A stretch of DNA of 64,000 nt from Lepidostoma basale (GCA_022606425.2 JAHDVF020000527.1:434001-498000); one strand, 5' to 3'. Positions 1 through 10,020 are shown, counted from the stretch's first letter. Numbers and translations are program-made. The notes: generated by a model not told the origin, from the sequence alone.

Positions 1-396
1 AATTGTGAGAATGACTTTCTGCAACCTTAGTTCCACGATATATTTTTGTTTTTATTGAAAAAAATCATGTTTTTAGTTACACCCCAGTATTATGAATGGA
101 TTTTGATTAATATATATTTCGATTCAATGCGTTCCGAATCATTCATTAGTATTTTTAAAAATTGCCGTTTACAAACAAAAAATCAATACTATAACTAATT
201 TGATGCATTTTTCTCTTTTGAATGGTTTGATGGAAATTTCCATCAAGATGCAATAAAGTGTTTAAAAGTGCAATATTTTTTTTATATATGTATGCTTTAG
301 AAACTCAATGTTGGTTATTAGTTTCAGGAGTGTTTAGAAAGTTTGAATGAAATTCGATTATTAGTGTAATGAGAAATTCATATATATGAAATTGAT
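1..396. other. AT-rich stretch, no gene seen
   Basis: Low-complexity AT-rich DNA with no coding signal or repeat that I can match elsewhere in the window. Confidence 0.5.
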
Positions 397-437
397 CAGT
401 CTGTCGATGCCAGCGAGCCCGGTGAAACCGGTCGTTG
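397..437 (+). ncRNA. Hammerhead-like remnant (CTGTCGAT type)
   Basis: CTGTCGAT (401-408) is followed by a GCCAG/CCGGT hairpin with one mismatch, GAAA (424-427), palindromic ACCGGT (427-432) and C433. A weak 4-bp helix I pairs CAGT with GTTG. This is a diverged half copy of the foldback at 58.2-58.4 kb, and the shared 3' arm continues to about 490. The core differs from the hammerhead consensus CUGANGA at A6 (U here), so activity is unlikely. Confidence 0.5.
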
Positions 438-489
438 TCGAAATAAAGACTAAAGTGGAAGTATTAAAAAAAACATCGTTTTATTTAAT

Positions 490-1060
490 TATTATTTTAA
501 ATGAATATTTTTATCAATCCATACAGATCTTTTTCGATTTCACCTTTTTTGCATTTACGCTGATTTTAAAATATTGATGGTGGTCGAGTTGATAATCGTG
601 AGAGTTGCCAGGGGGTGTCGGCTTGAATAATAAATTGAAACGATGTAAAATTTGAAGAAAAAAGTTAACAGAGTATTTAATTTTTTATAGATAAAATATT
701 TTCGCACGCTACTGATATATCATCCACACGTGAATGTATTTTGATAATAAGTGATATTCTATTGTTTCGCGGCATCAGTGTATTAGAAGTCTTCCCATTA
801 TTTGGCAGATTTTTGTTATTATTATATTATAATTCTGTGTGATTCTGAGAAACAATTGAATCATAATTCCTTGTACCAGTTTCCATGTGGATACTGATAT
901 TAATTTGTCGTTCTCTTTATACATATATGAATGAAATGTTTAATACATTTAATAATACAAAACATCTTTATAATATATTATACATAATTAATCATTTTAA
1001 AATACGATTTAGATAATCTATAAAATATAAAGATACAAAGGTATTCAAGGATAAGGGAAA
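490..1060. other. No gene seen
   Basis: AT-rich sequence without a supportable ORF, RNA or repeat match inside the window. Confidence 0.5.
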
Positions 1061-1312
1061 AACATGAGATCGAAGATATCGTTAGGTGAAGGAAGCAAAG
1101 GAGAGATATTGTATGCACACGTAAGAAGAATGGATCCATCTAGACACCCTCATATTGTGTTATACGGCCAAACCCAAGGTAGATGACCCCAGGGTAGACC
1201 ACTAAAAGATGGATGGACAGTTTGAATTCGACTTCGCAGGGGGCTAATCCCCAATCCCAATCAATTAAACAGGCCACAATACCTACACTAAGAAGAAGAA
1301 GAGGAAGAAGAT
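1060..1312 (+). mobile_element. LINE-C 3' fragment
   Basis: Translation in interrupted frames gives HVRRMDPSR, then QGRPLKDGW after a stop. This is the C-terminus of an RTE-like reverse transcriptase. The copy ends in an (AGA)n tail at 1290-1312. The same family recurs at 2.1, 31.0, 33.2, 35.3 and 37.9 kb. It is 5'-truncated and has in-frame stops. Confidence 0.6.
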
Positions 1313-1727
1313 TTAGGTACTAGATATTAATAACGAGTTGCAGAAACTAGTAGGAACTATAAGACAAACACATAGAACAAATTAATAAAGCATTTATTGT
1401 CATTTGTTTTATTGTGTACCTACAGTTTTTTTATATTTCGAATACATCGATGATTTCAATTGTTGTCAAGTATGCACCTGTTTTCAGAAAGGAAGTTTAC
1501 ATTGCCACGTATTTTCAACGGAAATCTATTGTTTTGTAAGTAAGAAATCCAAATGTTGATTTGTGTGACACTTGAAAAAAAAGCTATTGTGGAAAATCCG
1601 CATTTCTAAGAAATACCAAAACAAAAAACATGAACATATAAGAATTTTCAGGAAGGTTATAAACGCATTGATTATCTTCACAAATGCCCGAGAAATATTT
1701 TTTTATATTTATTTTTAATAATGTTGA
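1313..1727. other. No gene seen
   Basis: AT-rich sequence with nothing I can support. Confidence 0.5.
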
Positions 1728-1925
1728 AAATGTCAGTTTTACATAAGTTTTATTATATTCTATAGGAATGACACGATTCGTTTTGATAGGAGATTATCCA
1801 GTTTGATAAATTGTATTAGAAATAAGAAACATGTCACTCGCATAGAATATAATAAAACTTACTGAAAACAGACGTTTTCATCAATATTAATCACTTTATA
1901 TGGACTCATTGTTAAAAAAACAATA
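1728..1925. repeat. HP-A foldback element, diverged
   Basis: Arms related to GTCAGTTTT-CTAGAAG-TTTTATTATATT converge on a centre with GAAACATGTCACT on the plus strand. The flank ends in an ACAATAAT-like terminus. This is an old copy of the family whose cleanest member is at 22.7 kb. Confidence 0.6.
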
Positions 1926-2075
1926 ATGATATTATACTAGACATTAAAGAGATATACGTAGTTTGTTATTTAAATTACTTTATTAATATATTCAATTAAA
2001 TTCTTAAACAGTAAAAATGACATAATAAAATATGTATTATTATAATTATTCTAAATGGTGTATAAGAATATATTT

Positions 2076-2190
2076 TTCTTCTTCTGGTGCCGTGTCAGAT
2101 CCTATCGACGATGGCGATCACTGCAGCGAAAGCATATCTGTACGGCGCCACTTAGAACAGGTTCTCAACTCTGCTCATTCCCGCCCATTT
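2076..2190 (-). mobile_element. LINE-C 3' tail
   Basis: Read on the minus strand, the segment ends in GATCTGACAC-GGCACCAGAAGAAGAA. It matches the tail at 37.88-37.99 kb (GGATCTGACA then AAGAAGAAG). Only the 3' end is present. Confidence 0.55.
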
Positions 2191-2610
2191 TATTATATTT
2201 CGCAGCCAGAACATTACTGTAAATTCAAACTAATCATGTTTTAAAATAAAATGTTGTTATACAAAGCGATGTTTTCGGCGAAAGCGATATTCATTAGCTT
2301 AATCGATTCACGCGAACATACACGAAAGCCGCACCTTTTTATTAGGTTCGTGCGTATTCAAATAGTGTTCTATAAATTATCGCTTTGTTTGCCCGGTGGT
2401 GCCATCTATCCATCGTATAACACAACACGTTCAAATTTTCCATTTTAATAGGGGGACCTCCCAATCGCCCACTGGTTCTCAACCTTTTTTCCATTATACG
2501 TTAATTTTCTCAAACCGACCATTTATTTAATTTCTGTTTACTATTATTCGGGACCACTCTTGTAATAATGGCTAATGGTTATGAAATAAATTTGAATCTA
2601 TGTATTATTT
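2191..2610. other. No gene seen
   Basis: Two short open frames occur here but lack any recognisable motif or codon pattern. I treat them as chance ORFs. Confidence 0.45.
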
Positions 2611-3060
2611 ATTTCATCGTTCGGTATTCTATCATACAACGTTTTCCCTTCACATTCTTCTTAGTGATCTCATAAAACGTTGTAAAATAGAATACCGAAC
2701 GATGAAATAAGAAAGAAATGTAAGGCAGATGACTGCATCATGGATAAAATTAAAAAAGGATCTCTGAGATGGTTTGGACATATCGAACGAATGGATGAGA
2801 GTAGAATGGTTTAAAAGTTGTACACAAGCTGCATGAGTGGAAAAAGAAACCGATGAACCGAGGAAAACATGGCATGGCCAAATTAATCAATTACTAAAAG
2901 GCGGCCACATTCGAAGTTGGAATAATCGACGTGCGTGCATGGTACAATGTATGAATGTAGAGGGAGCCCGAGAGGTAAGCCAGGACAAAGCATTGTGGCG
3001 ATCCATCCTCTCTGCTTACCCCTCCGGAGAAATGGCGTGATGGTGAGTTAGTTAGTTAGT
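2611..3060 (+). mobile_element. LINE-A copy with 5' inversion
   Basis: The body (2673-3040) encodes LRWFGH, a frame break, then RKTWHGQINQLLK, SWNNRRACM and WRSILSAYPSGE, followed by a (GTTA)n tail to 3060. The first 60 bases (2611-2671) carry the adjoining RRMCG..YDRIPN region in the opposite orientation. They form 35-bp inverted arms (2611-2645 with 2673-2707). This is the junction expected from twin priming during LINE integration. Frameshifts and stops show that it is a pseudogene. Confidence 0.8.
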
Positions 3061-3423
3061 GTATTATTTATTTATTCGTTAATCATAAATCCATTAAGTG
3101 ATGATAAAACAACTCGATTTTATTATTTGAGGGCTGGACATTACAATAGTCCCAAGTATCAAAAAATCGAAAATGGGTTTTTGATCCCAATTGGTGTTAA
3201 ACTTAAAGACCAATAACTGTGCAGAGATGCAAAGTAATTGAATAATATAGTGTGGTTCGTACGTCACCCTAAAGATCCAATTCGTGGTATATGACATACT
3301 CGTACAGGTATGGTATGTTACAATAAATTTGTTTTTTTTTCGTTTTCTTGGTACGTAAATTTGTTTATATTATAACTTTTATGTTTAAACCACTTATCAC
3401 CTTTGTAATAACCAGCCTTCAAT
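3061..3423. other. No gene seen
   Basis: AT-rich flank between two repeats. The minus-strand ORF at 3094-3297 has no family signature. Confidence 0.45.
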
Positions 3424-3436
3424 TGCTTTTATATTA

Positions 3437-4302
3437 ATTAATACAATAAAAACGTCTAACTAACTTACCATCACGCCGTCTCCCCGGAGGGGTAGGCAGA
3501 AAGAATGGAACGCCACACTGTTCTGTCCTGACATACGTCTCTCGCTTCCTCTACATTCATATATCTTGTCATGCACGCACGTCGATTTTTCCGACTCCTA
3601 ACGTGACCGACATTCAATACTTGATTGATTTTATCGTGCCATGTTTTCCTCGGCCTTCCTCTATTTCTAGCTCCGTTCACGCCGTTAACATATACCTTCT
3701 TTACCATCCTGTCTTCACTCATTCTTTTCATGTGTCCAAACCATCTTAATGACCCTTTCCTTATTTTGTTCATAACACTTTCATTCGCACCACATTCACT
3801 TCTTATACTTGCATTTGTCACTCTATCATATGCAGATTTGCCACACATTCGTCTTAGAGATCTCATTTCTACTGCATTTATTCTACTTTCATCCTTCTTT
3901 TGCCAGTTCCATGCTTCACTTCCATACATAAGGGTCAGCACAAGAACACCATTGTGCACTGCCATCTTAGCTTTTTTGGATAGGCTTTTGTTTGCGATGA
4001 CAACTTTAAGTGCACCATATTTATCTTTATCATTTACCATCATTTATCCTTATCATTTATCTTTACCATTTATCTTTTAATAAAAACGTCAGTTTTCTAG
4101 AAGTTTTATTATATTTTATGGGAATGACATGTTTCGTCTTTCTAGGCATTATCAAATGACGGTAAAAAAAAATTGATAATGCCTTAGAAGAGCGAAACAT
4201 GTCATTCCCATAAAATGTAATAAAACTTCTAGAAAACTGACGTTTTCATTCGTATTAATTATTTAATATGGAGTTTTTAATCATTGTTCAAGAAACAATA
4301 AA
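3437..4302. repeat. HP-A foldback element split by a LINE
   Basis: The element ends match the family (TTAATAC at the left, GAAACAATAAA at the right). It is flanked by a 13-bp direct repeat TGCTTTTATATTA at 3424-3436 and 4303-4315, a good target-site duplication. Inverted arms (about 4086-4150 and 4180-4250) enclose TTGATAATGCCTTAGAAG then GCGAAACATGTC. The left end is separated from the arms by LINE-A at 3457-4078. Confidence 0.8.
3457..4078 (-). mobile_element. LINE-A C-terminal copy inserted in HP-A
   Basis: A 190-residue open frame (3471-4043) covers the LINE-A reverse-transcriptase C-terminus: GALKVVIANKS, YGSEAWNWQKKDESRI, RRMCG, LRWFGH, RGRPRKTWHDKINQ, RRACM and WRSILSAYPSGETA. Upstream catalytic motifs are missing, so it is 5'-truncated, and the RT palm is absent. 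Identical 12-bp direct repeats AATAAAAACGTC (3445-3456 and 4079-4090) flank it and lie within the HP-A arm. The 5' junction has a TATCATTTA-type microsatellite. This is the least damaged LINE-A frame with 47.98-48.57 kb. It cannot transpose autonomously. Confidence 0.85.
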
Positions 4303-4339
4303 TGCTTTTATATTAGTCTAAAGTATTTCAATACTAAAA

Positions 4340-4625
4340 AAAAATAAACCAACACGCCGTCTCTCCAAAGGGGAAGGCAGAAATACTTGACGACCATCGT
4401 GGCCGAGTGGTAAGTGCTATAACTGCCACACTGAAGATCCCAGGATCAATTCCTGGCGATGGCTGCCTCATTGTCGCACTATCTTTGGTCTGGTGTAGAA
4501 TTCACAATAAAATCGCAATATATTAGCGACCCATCACATGTCACGAGAATCGATATGATAGCTTTATTCTTTTCGTTTATCGTATCATGCACGCACGTCG
4601 ATTTCTCTGACTCTTCATGTCTAAT
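4340..4625 (-). mobile_element. LINE-A 3' end split by a SINE
   Basis: The tail AACACGCCGTCTCTCC with AGGCAGAAAT (4346-4390) and a body scrap containing CATGCACGCACGTCGATT (4585-4625) are LINE-A minus-strand sequence. They are separated by the SINE at 4392-4570. Confidence 0.55.
4392..4570 (+). mobile_element. tRNA-derived SINE-1
   Basis: The head has an A-box-like TGGCCGAGTGG and a B-box-like GATCAATTCC at tRNA spacing. It is followed by the family body CTTTGGTCTGGTGTAGAATT and a GATATGATAGCTT end. Copies are at 19.2, 24.5 and 53.7 kb. The tRNA part lacks a clean acceptor stem, so it is not a functional tRNA. Confidence 0.7.
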
Positions 4626-5120
4626 ACTATTTATGGATTACTTAAGTAATACTCTGGATTATAAGATTTACGGAGGAAAGAAAAGGCTAAATCAATTTAC
4701 CTTACATAGTACTACAGCTGGAAATAATTAAATTTCCGTAGAAAATATAAACATATTTATAAAATTGAATGGGCTTTCAATGTGTCTAACCAGTATAAAT
4801 GAATATTTTTTCTTTCAAAATGTTCCGATGAAGAAAAATAAATCATATTATTGTTATTATATGTTTTTATTTATTTATGATTATTATATCTTATTAAATA
4901 TAATTAACGTGTACCGAAACATTACTAAAATGTTAAACTTGCGCGTACCAAAGATTTAGAATCCCTGAAGTCCATAGATAACTCCGTGACATAATAAATA
5001 GATGATATTCTGTAGTAGACATCGTAAACTGGCAATAAAAACCGAAACAAAAGCAGAGCGGGTTGATAAAAAAATACTGCCCGCGTCACACAGTGGCAAC
5101 ACTGGGAGCAAGATAAACAA
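4626..5120. other. No gene seen
   Basis: AT-rich. Overlapping ORFs on both strands have no motif. Confidence 0.4.
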
Positions 5121-5660
5121 ACGTGATTGGCTTTCAAAATAAACCAGAAACAATCCATAAAAAATGTAAACAAGCCGCTTCCTCTATGGACTTCGGCAAC
5201 CAATGCTAGTGCAGAGTTGTATAGAGAAGAAAATGTTCCTAATTTAAAAAATATGAAAGAACATTTTGAATGTATACAAAAACTTGTAGACGAATACTGG
5301 ATTTTACCCATTGCGGGTTATCATTTTTAAGGATTAATTGTATCTCAATTAATTCTTAAGCAGAAGTTCTGCTTAATGCTTACATCCTATCTTAATAGAT
5401 GGCGCTAGTGTAGATTGAACTAAAAAAATAAAATGTTCCCCAACATTGTAGCATATATACATCTTCCAAAAAATTGATGATCAGATCAGGTCAGATGTGG
5501 TGGTCGTAAGAAGGGCGAAATGGGGAATGTTGTATTACATAAAGCGTGCGCTTAACCCAACCAATGAAAGGTCCTGTAAACGCCTCGACCACCATATTCT
5601 GTTTCCAATTTACATCTTCGTCTCTATTGAGATACAATTAATCCTTTAAAATATTAAAGA
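5121..5660. repeat. HP-B foldback repeat with adjoining open frame
   Basis: The terminal module TTAAGGATTAATTGTATCTC appears at 5327 and, inverted, near 5650. Internal motifs are AGATGGCGCTAGTGTAGAT, GTAAGAAGGGCGAAATGGGG and CGCCTCGACCACCATATTC. The preceding segment ending ATTTTACCCATTGCGGGTTA is also present beside copies at 6.96, 51.45 and 63.1 kb, so it belongs to the repeat. A 67-codon plus frame (5127-5330) runs into it. I cannot identify its product; it could be the coding end of the parent element or chance. Confidence 0.6.
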
Positions 5661-5799
5661 AATTCAATTCGTATAAATCAAATTCAATTTTTTTTTATTG
5701 ATTTATACCATGTTAAAAACACGGATAACAAATACACATTACTAACCGGTTTCAGCACGTTATGAAGCGTCTATATGCGATAGAATTATGTTTCAAACA

Positions 5800-5900
5800 A
5801 TCTGGTGGTCTAGTGGACAGAACACTTGGATCATGATCTAGGGCTCATGGGTTCAAGCCTGGACACGACCAGATTCCTTCTTCATTATACTGAACTATTT
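5800..5900 (+). mobile_element. tRNA-derived SINE-2
   Basis: TGGTCTAGTGG (A-box-like) and GGGTTCAAGCC (B-box-like) are followed by CACGACCAGATTCCTTCTT. A second copy is at 25.68 kb with the same CGATTCCTTCTTTA tail. It is not a real tRNA because no acceptor stem closes. Confidence 0.6.
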
Positions 5901-5924
5901 TTTGCTCATTTGGCGATACAACAA

Positions 5925-6520
5925 CAACAGCAAACCGTTACGCCATTTCGCCGGAGGGGTAGGCAGAGATAATGGACCGCCACACTACTCGATCCTGAAA
6001 AACCTTTCTAGCTTTCTTCACATCATACAACGAGTCATACACGCACGTCGATTCTTCCGACTTCTTACATGTCCGACATTAAAAATTTTGATTAATAAAT
6101 ATATTATTAAAATTAATCATGCTATGTGTCCTTGGTCTTCCACGACTCCGTACTCCATTGACATCGTTAACGCATACTTTCTTTACCATTCTTAATTCAT
6201 CCATGCGTTCGATATATCCAAACCAAAGCAATTATCCCTTAATAATTATGTTCATCATATTTATTGTTTCTTGAACAATGATGTAAAACTCCATATTAAA
6301 TTATTAATACGAATGAAAACGTCAGTTTTCTAAAAGTTTTATTATATTTAATGAGAATGACATGTTACGCCCTTCTAAGGTACTATCAAATGTCAAAAAC
6401 ATTTGATAATGCCTTAGAAGGGTGAAACATGTCATTCCCATAAAATATAATAAAACTTCTAGAAAACTGACGTTTTCATTCTTATAAATTACTGTTCATA
6501 ATATTTTCGTGGATACTTTG
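5925..6520 (-). mobile_element. LINE-A copy, (TTG)n tail, split by HP-A
   Basis: Minus-strand LINE-A tail subtype: CAACAACAACAG precedes AAACCGTTACGCC, so the mRNA-sense 3' end is (TTG)n rather than (TTAG)n. Coding remnants include SILSLPTPPAK and HVRSRKNR-type residues. HP-A at 6259-6492 interrupts it between about 6248 and 6503, with a near-perfect 10-bp duplication (TGTTCATCAT against TGTTCATAAT). Confidence 0.65.
6259..6492. repeat. HP-A foldback element inserted in LINE-A
   Basis: It starts with ATTTATTGTTTCTTGAAC and ends CGTTTTCATTCTTATAAA. Inverted arms meet at TCAAATGTCAAAAACATTTGA. The plus arm has TTGATAATGCCTTAGAAGGG, then TGAAACATGTCATTCC. This is the hammerhead-like layout with two core substitutions. 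Confidence 0.75.
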
Positions 6521-6549
6521 TATTTACACTACTTTATGTTGTTTAACCG

Positions 6550-6589
6550 AACCAACCGGTTTCGCTCCCGCCGAAGCTTCATCAGGGTT
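6550..6589 (-). ncRNA. Candidate hammerhead ribozyme (complete core)
   Basis: On the minus strand: helix I AACC, core CTGATGA plus A, helix II GCTTC/GGGAGC with a GGC loop, GAAA, helix III palindrome ACCGGT, cleavage-site U, helix I GGTT. All conserved positions (CUGANGA, GAAA, U16.1, non-G at 17) are present. Helix III is too short for a stable monomer, which is typical of minimal type-I motifs that act as dimers. Penelope-like elements are known to carry such motifs. Activity is inferred, not shown. Confidence 0.65.
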
Positions 6590-6599
6590 ACAGAAAAAA

Positions 6600-7010
6600 A
6601 CAATTTACTTGATGGATTGATTGTTTCTCAATAAAGACGAAGACGTAAATTTTTTTTTGGTAACAGAATATGGTGGTCGAGGCGTTTACAGGACTTTTGA
6701 CCTGTCATTGGTTGGGTTAAGCGATCGCTTTATGTTAATAACATTCCCCATTCAAAATTCCCAAAATTTGTTAGATGTGGTGTGTTCGTAAGAAGGGCGG
6801 AATGGGGAGTGTTGTTAACATAATGCGATCGCTTAACCCAACCAATGACAGGTCATAAGTCCTGTAAACGGCTCGACCACCATATTCTGTTTCCAATAAA
6901 ACAATTTACATCTTCCTCTCTATTGAGATACAATCAATCCTTAAAAATGATTAACCCGCAATGGGTAAAACCCAGTATTTGTCTACAAATATTGGTAACA
7001 TTTAAGTTTA
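6600..7010. repeat. HP-B foldback repeat
   Basis: Nearly complete hairpin with arms of about 150 bp. The left arm runs GATTGATTGTTTCTC to ACATTCCCCATTC. The right arm runs GAATGGGGAGTGTTGTTAAC to GAGATACAATCAATCC and then CCCGCAATGGGTAAA. Arms share AAGCGATCGCTT and CCAACCAATGACAGGTCA. No coding potential; a non-autonomous foldback. Confidence 0.75.
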
Positions 7011-7058
7011 CTTGTTGTAAAAACAAAGTATATAAGTGTTAAATATATATTTTTAATT

Positions 7059-7465
7059 TTAATTAAGTTTTGCTCTCAAAATATTCTCAATCACTCTTGT
7101 GTCCCATCCTCTCAGATCACCTGTCCAGACTTCCGGCGGGGCACCAGCGACACCGGAAGAGGCGGTGGTGGCAGACACTATTATTCCACAACTACAGTGC
7201 GCATTTCCGGTCATTCCGAACGCGATCACTTCCGATTCAATGCAAATCGGCCTCATCTCATTGCGGGATGAGCCATAACTTGTTATTGAATGCATTGTGT
7301 TACCAATTTAATCGCTCGCGCTACCGGAATAACAATGGGCATCGCGGGAAGCGTATTGTGGTACCCGAAACAGGTTTAATTTATAATGGTACAAATAAAC
7401 CAGAAATGTCAGCGTCGGTTCTTAGGTATCAAAAAACCTATGACTTTAAAGATTTCCTAATATGA
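7059..7465. other. CpG-richer unique segment, function unknown
   Basis: Base composition changes sharply from the AT-rich surroundings (TTCCGGCGGGGCACC, CGCGGGAAGCG). Open frames run on both strands (131 codons plus, 78 codons minus), but I recognise no domain. It matches no repeat elsewhere in the window. It may be an old exon or a unique promoter-like island. Confidence 0.35.
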
Positions 7466-7840
7466 AAATACTCGTAATTTTGGAGGAATAATAATAAAAA
7501 ATCATGTAAATACCACAATACCAATACAAGAAAAAAATTCTCTTTCGATGTCCGATCTTCCAAATTATTTATTTTGTTTAAATATTAATAAAACGATAAA
7601 AAAATTAAAATGTCATAAAACTGCACTCTTATAGTTTGTTGGTTATTGCAAAAATATTATTATGTATTAAATACTAAAATTAGTATTCATCAACATAACC
7701 GATGGTTTTGTAAATTTATACAATTAAAATAAATACTAGTAAAATAAGGAAAATTATCTATGCTATCAAAGTATTATAAGCTATATTTGCAATATTTAAA
7801 AATTTAGGCAAATTATCGAACTCGAATATGAGAAGTAATA
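7466..7840. other. No gene seen
   Basis: AT-rich sequence without supportable features. Confidence 0.5.
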
Positions 7841-7844
7841 ATTA

Positions 7845-7995
7845 ACTAACTAACTAATTTACCATCACGCTGTCTCCCCGGACGGGTAGGCAGAAAGAAT
7901 AGACTGCCACATTATTCTGTCCTGACATAATTCGCTCGCTTCATCTACATTCATACATCGTGCCATGCACTCACTTGACCGACATGAATTAACTA
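7845..7995 (-). mobile_element. LINE-A 3' fragment
   Basis: (TAAC)n tail, then ACCATCACGCTGTCTCC and CCATGCACTCAC, the standard LINE-A 3' end. It breaks off after the MNVDEA region. Confidence 0.75.
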
Positions 7996-8223
7996 GGTTA
8001 AATAAAAAAAAATCATAATGATATTTATTGTGTTAACTGATTTAAGAAGGAATTTGGCCTAAGAAAGACGCCATCGAACGTTGTTTTATTACTGTACTGA
8101 GTTATTTTCAAAATTTCATGTTTCGCTTTCATACATAAGAGTTGGTTTAAATGTATTGACTCAATAATGCAAATCTTGTACTTTAAACATACAGTATTCT
8201 AAATATAGATAACCTTCAATATT

Positions 8224-8427
8224 ATGACTTCTGTTACAGTTGTTCGCCATAATATTGACTTGCCTCCAAATTATAACTTCAAAATGAAAAGTATCTATGA
8301 ATTTAATAGTAACGGTGTTTTAAAGCATTTCCTCTTAACCAGAGGTAGACAACCTTTCATTAAAAGAGCCAGATCCGAAAGCAAACTTGAGGTCACCTTA
8401 GGTATGCTATTTTTACAAGAAAAATAA
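8224..8427 (+). other. Unassigned 67-codon open frame
   Basis: The frame is more varied in residue content than the AT-rich noise around it (VVRHNIDLPPNYNFKMKS). I see no domain, splice site or upstream regulatory signal. It could be a scrap of an unknown repeat or chance. Confidence 0.2.
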
Positions 8428-8454
8428 ATATTTTAAACAATATCAAGAATATTT

Positions 8455-8640
8455 ATGATCACGCCGTTTCTCGAATGGGTGAGAGAGAATGGACCGCCAA
8501 TTATTCTATCCTGACACACCAGATTCCTCCACATTAATACAGCGAGTCATATACGCACGTCGATTCTTCCGACTTCAAACATGGTGGACCTTCAAAATTT
8601 GATTAATTTATCAACAATGTCATGCCATTTGCGAAATTTT
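8455..8640 (-). mobile_element. LINE-A 3' fragment
   Basis: ATCACGCCGTTTCTCG, then the RRACI and HVRS-type coding region (CACGTCGATTCTTCCGAC), ending around the WHD motif. No microsatellite tail survives. Confidence 0.65.
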
Positions 8641-8679
8641 AAGGTTTAGTAATGTTTTTTTTTGTTGTTGAAGATACCA

Positions 8680-8725
8680 GAAGATGACAGCAATCTACCG
8701 AAACCTGACGATACTAAAAATAACA
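8680..8725 (+). ncRNA. Degenerate hammerhead-like segment
   Basis: CCAGAAGATGACAGCAATCT then ACCGAAACCTGACGATAC resembles the CAGAAGAT foldback class (17.3 kb) with a broken helix II. Relic only. Confidence 0.35.
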
Positions 8726-8818
8726 GGTAGAATAAAACTAAATATTTGCATCATAATCGTTATTTAAAATTTCAACATTTATATTTAAAAATAATTTAAT
8801 TAAAAAAATTGTGGGTTT

Positions 8819-9100
8819 ATGGAAAATAAAATTATTAAATTATTAAACAGCAAAAATAAAAGAGTAATAATGAATTCGAATAATAATAAAAGTGGAAGAC
8901 CAAAGAAAATATGGCACAATCAAATCAACAAAATATTAAATGTCTGCCACGTAAGAAGTCGTAGAAATCGATGTGCCTGCATGACGTATGAATGTGAGGA
9001 ATCGAAAGAAGTATGTAAGAAAAGAACGGTGTGGCGGTCTATTCTTGGTACCTACCCATTTAGAGAAACGTCGTGATGGTTTGCTAGTTAGTGAGTTATG
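8819..9100 (+). mobile_element. LINE-A C-terminal fragment
   Basis: The 85-codon frame encodes SGRPKKIWHNQINKILN, HVRSRRNRCACM and TVWRSILGTYPFRETS, then GATGGTTTGCTAGTTAGT. It is 5'-truncated upstream of RGRPRK, and the upstream residues are unrelated AT-rich sequence. Confidence 0.75.
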
Positions 9101-9540
9101 AATTTGTCTTTTACCACCGCTAAACGATCAGCCATTTTCTTAAAGTGTTACCTTATAATAAAAAATGATTTTTCTTAGATTTGAAAGCGATTCATGATTA
9201 ATTTCGCGCGCAAGATTTAGCCCGAGGGCCATAGTTTGAAAACCCCTATTCAAAACAGCTGACCTTGCCAAACAGGTGTTTCAGTGGCCCTGAAACTTTC
9301 GCTGAGGATCCAATCTTACAATCTGACAAGTTGACAGCCGATATCCGCGTAATAAAATTGCTAGTACTCGATAATGGGCCTATATTAGTGGTTTGGTCTT
9401 TTCCGGTTCGAATACAATTTGTTCCCTATACACATAATAAAATAAACTATTTATTTGTGCAATAGCGAATAGTACGCAAAAATTGTCATCGCAAACAATA
9501 TTATATTCAAATATAATAATATAAGACTTATAACATTTAT
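9101..9540. other. No gene seen
   Basis: One 66-codon frame (9265-9465) has no recognisable motif. Nothing else is supportable. Confidence 0.4.
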
Positions 9541-9690
9541 ATAACTAACTAACTAACTAACCATCACGCCGTCTCCCCGAAAGGGTAGGCAGAAAGAATG
9601 GACTGTCACACTTTTACTGATGCGGCACTCCATCCTTCTCTTATCGCCCCGCGGGAGACGCGGTGTGATGGGTTGCGAACCTCATCGCCA
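9541..9690 (-). mobile_element. LINE-A 3' end, variant UTR
   Basis: (TAAC)n then the standard CACGCCGTCTCCCCG terminus, but the next segment is CGGCACTCCATCCTTCTC and GGGTTGCGAACCTCATCG instead of coding sequence. The same variant occurs at 18.8, 49.0, 50.65 and 52.55 kb, which defines a subfamily. Confidence 0.7.
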
Positions 9691-9718
9691 CAATATAAAT
9701 GACTTTATCCGTTATAAA

Positions 9719-9758
9719 CACCAACTGGTTTCGCTCCCGCCGGAGCTTCGTCAGGGTA
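9719..9758 (-). ncRNA. Candidate hammerhead ribozyme (complete core)
   Basis: Minus strand: helix I TACC/GGTG, core CTGACGA plus A, helix II GCTCC/GGAGC, GAAA, helix III ACCAGT (one mismatch from palindrome), cleavage-site U. All invariant core bases are kept. It is linked in orientation to the GIY-YIG fragment at 10.45 kb. Confidence 0.6.
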
Positions 9759-10020
9759 ACAGAATATACTATACATAAAGAAGAGAACATCGTAAAAAAA
9801 TATAAATATAAAATGGAGGGGAGAAAGAAGGGTTAGAGAAAGTGTGCACGAGGACAAATATGATGGTAGAACGGTGAGACTTGAACATTAGGGTATAGCT
9901 ATGGAGAATTTCTAATTAATATTCTAGTGGCGGACGGGGGAGTTCTAATTTTATTTTAAAATTTTTGGGGGAATAATTAAAATTATTTAAAATGGGTTAC
10001 ATAGCCAAGGGCTATGTTAC

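Noticed and set aside
3040..3060. TTAG repeats as telomeric DNA
   Set aside because: Insect telomere units are usually TTAGG. These are four-base repeats attached to a LINE 3' end, found on both strands.
3625..4080. 151-codon plus frame rich in Leu and Ser, membrane-like
   Set aside because: It is the antisense of the LINE-A reading frame. The same pattern recurs at 34377, 48144 and 62029 opposite other copies.
4086..4250. HP-A palindromes as CRISPR-like or rho-independent terminator structures
   Set aside because: Eukaryotic context, dispersed copies with target duplications and long arms; no spacer array and no gene ends nearby.
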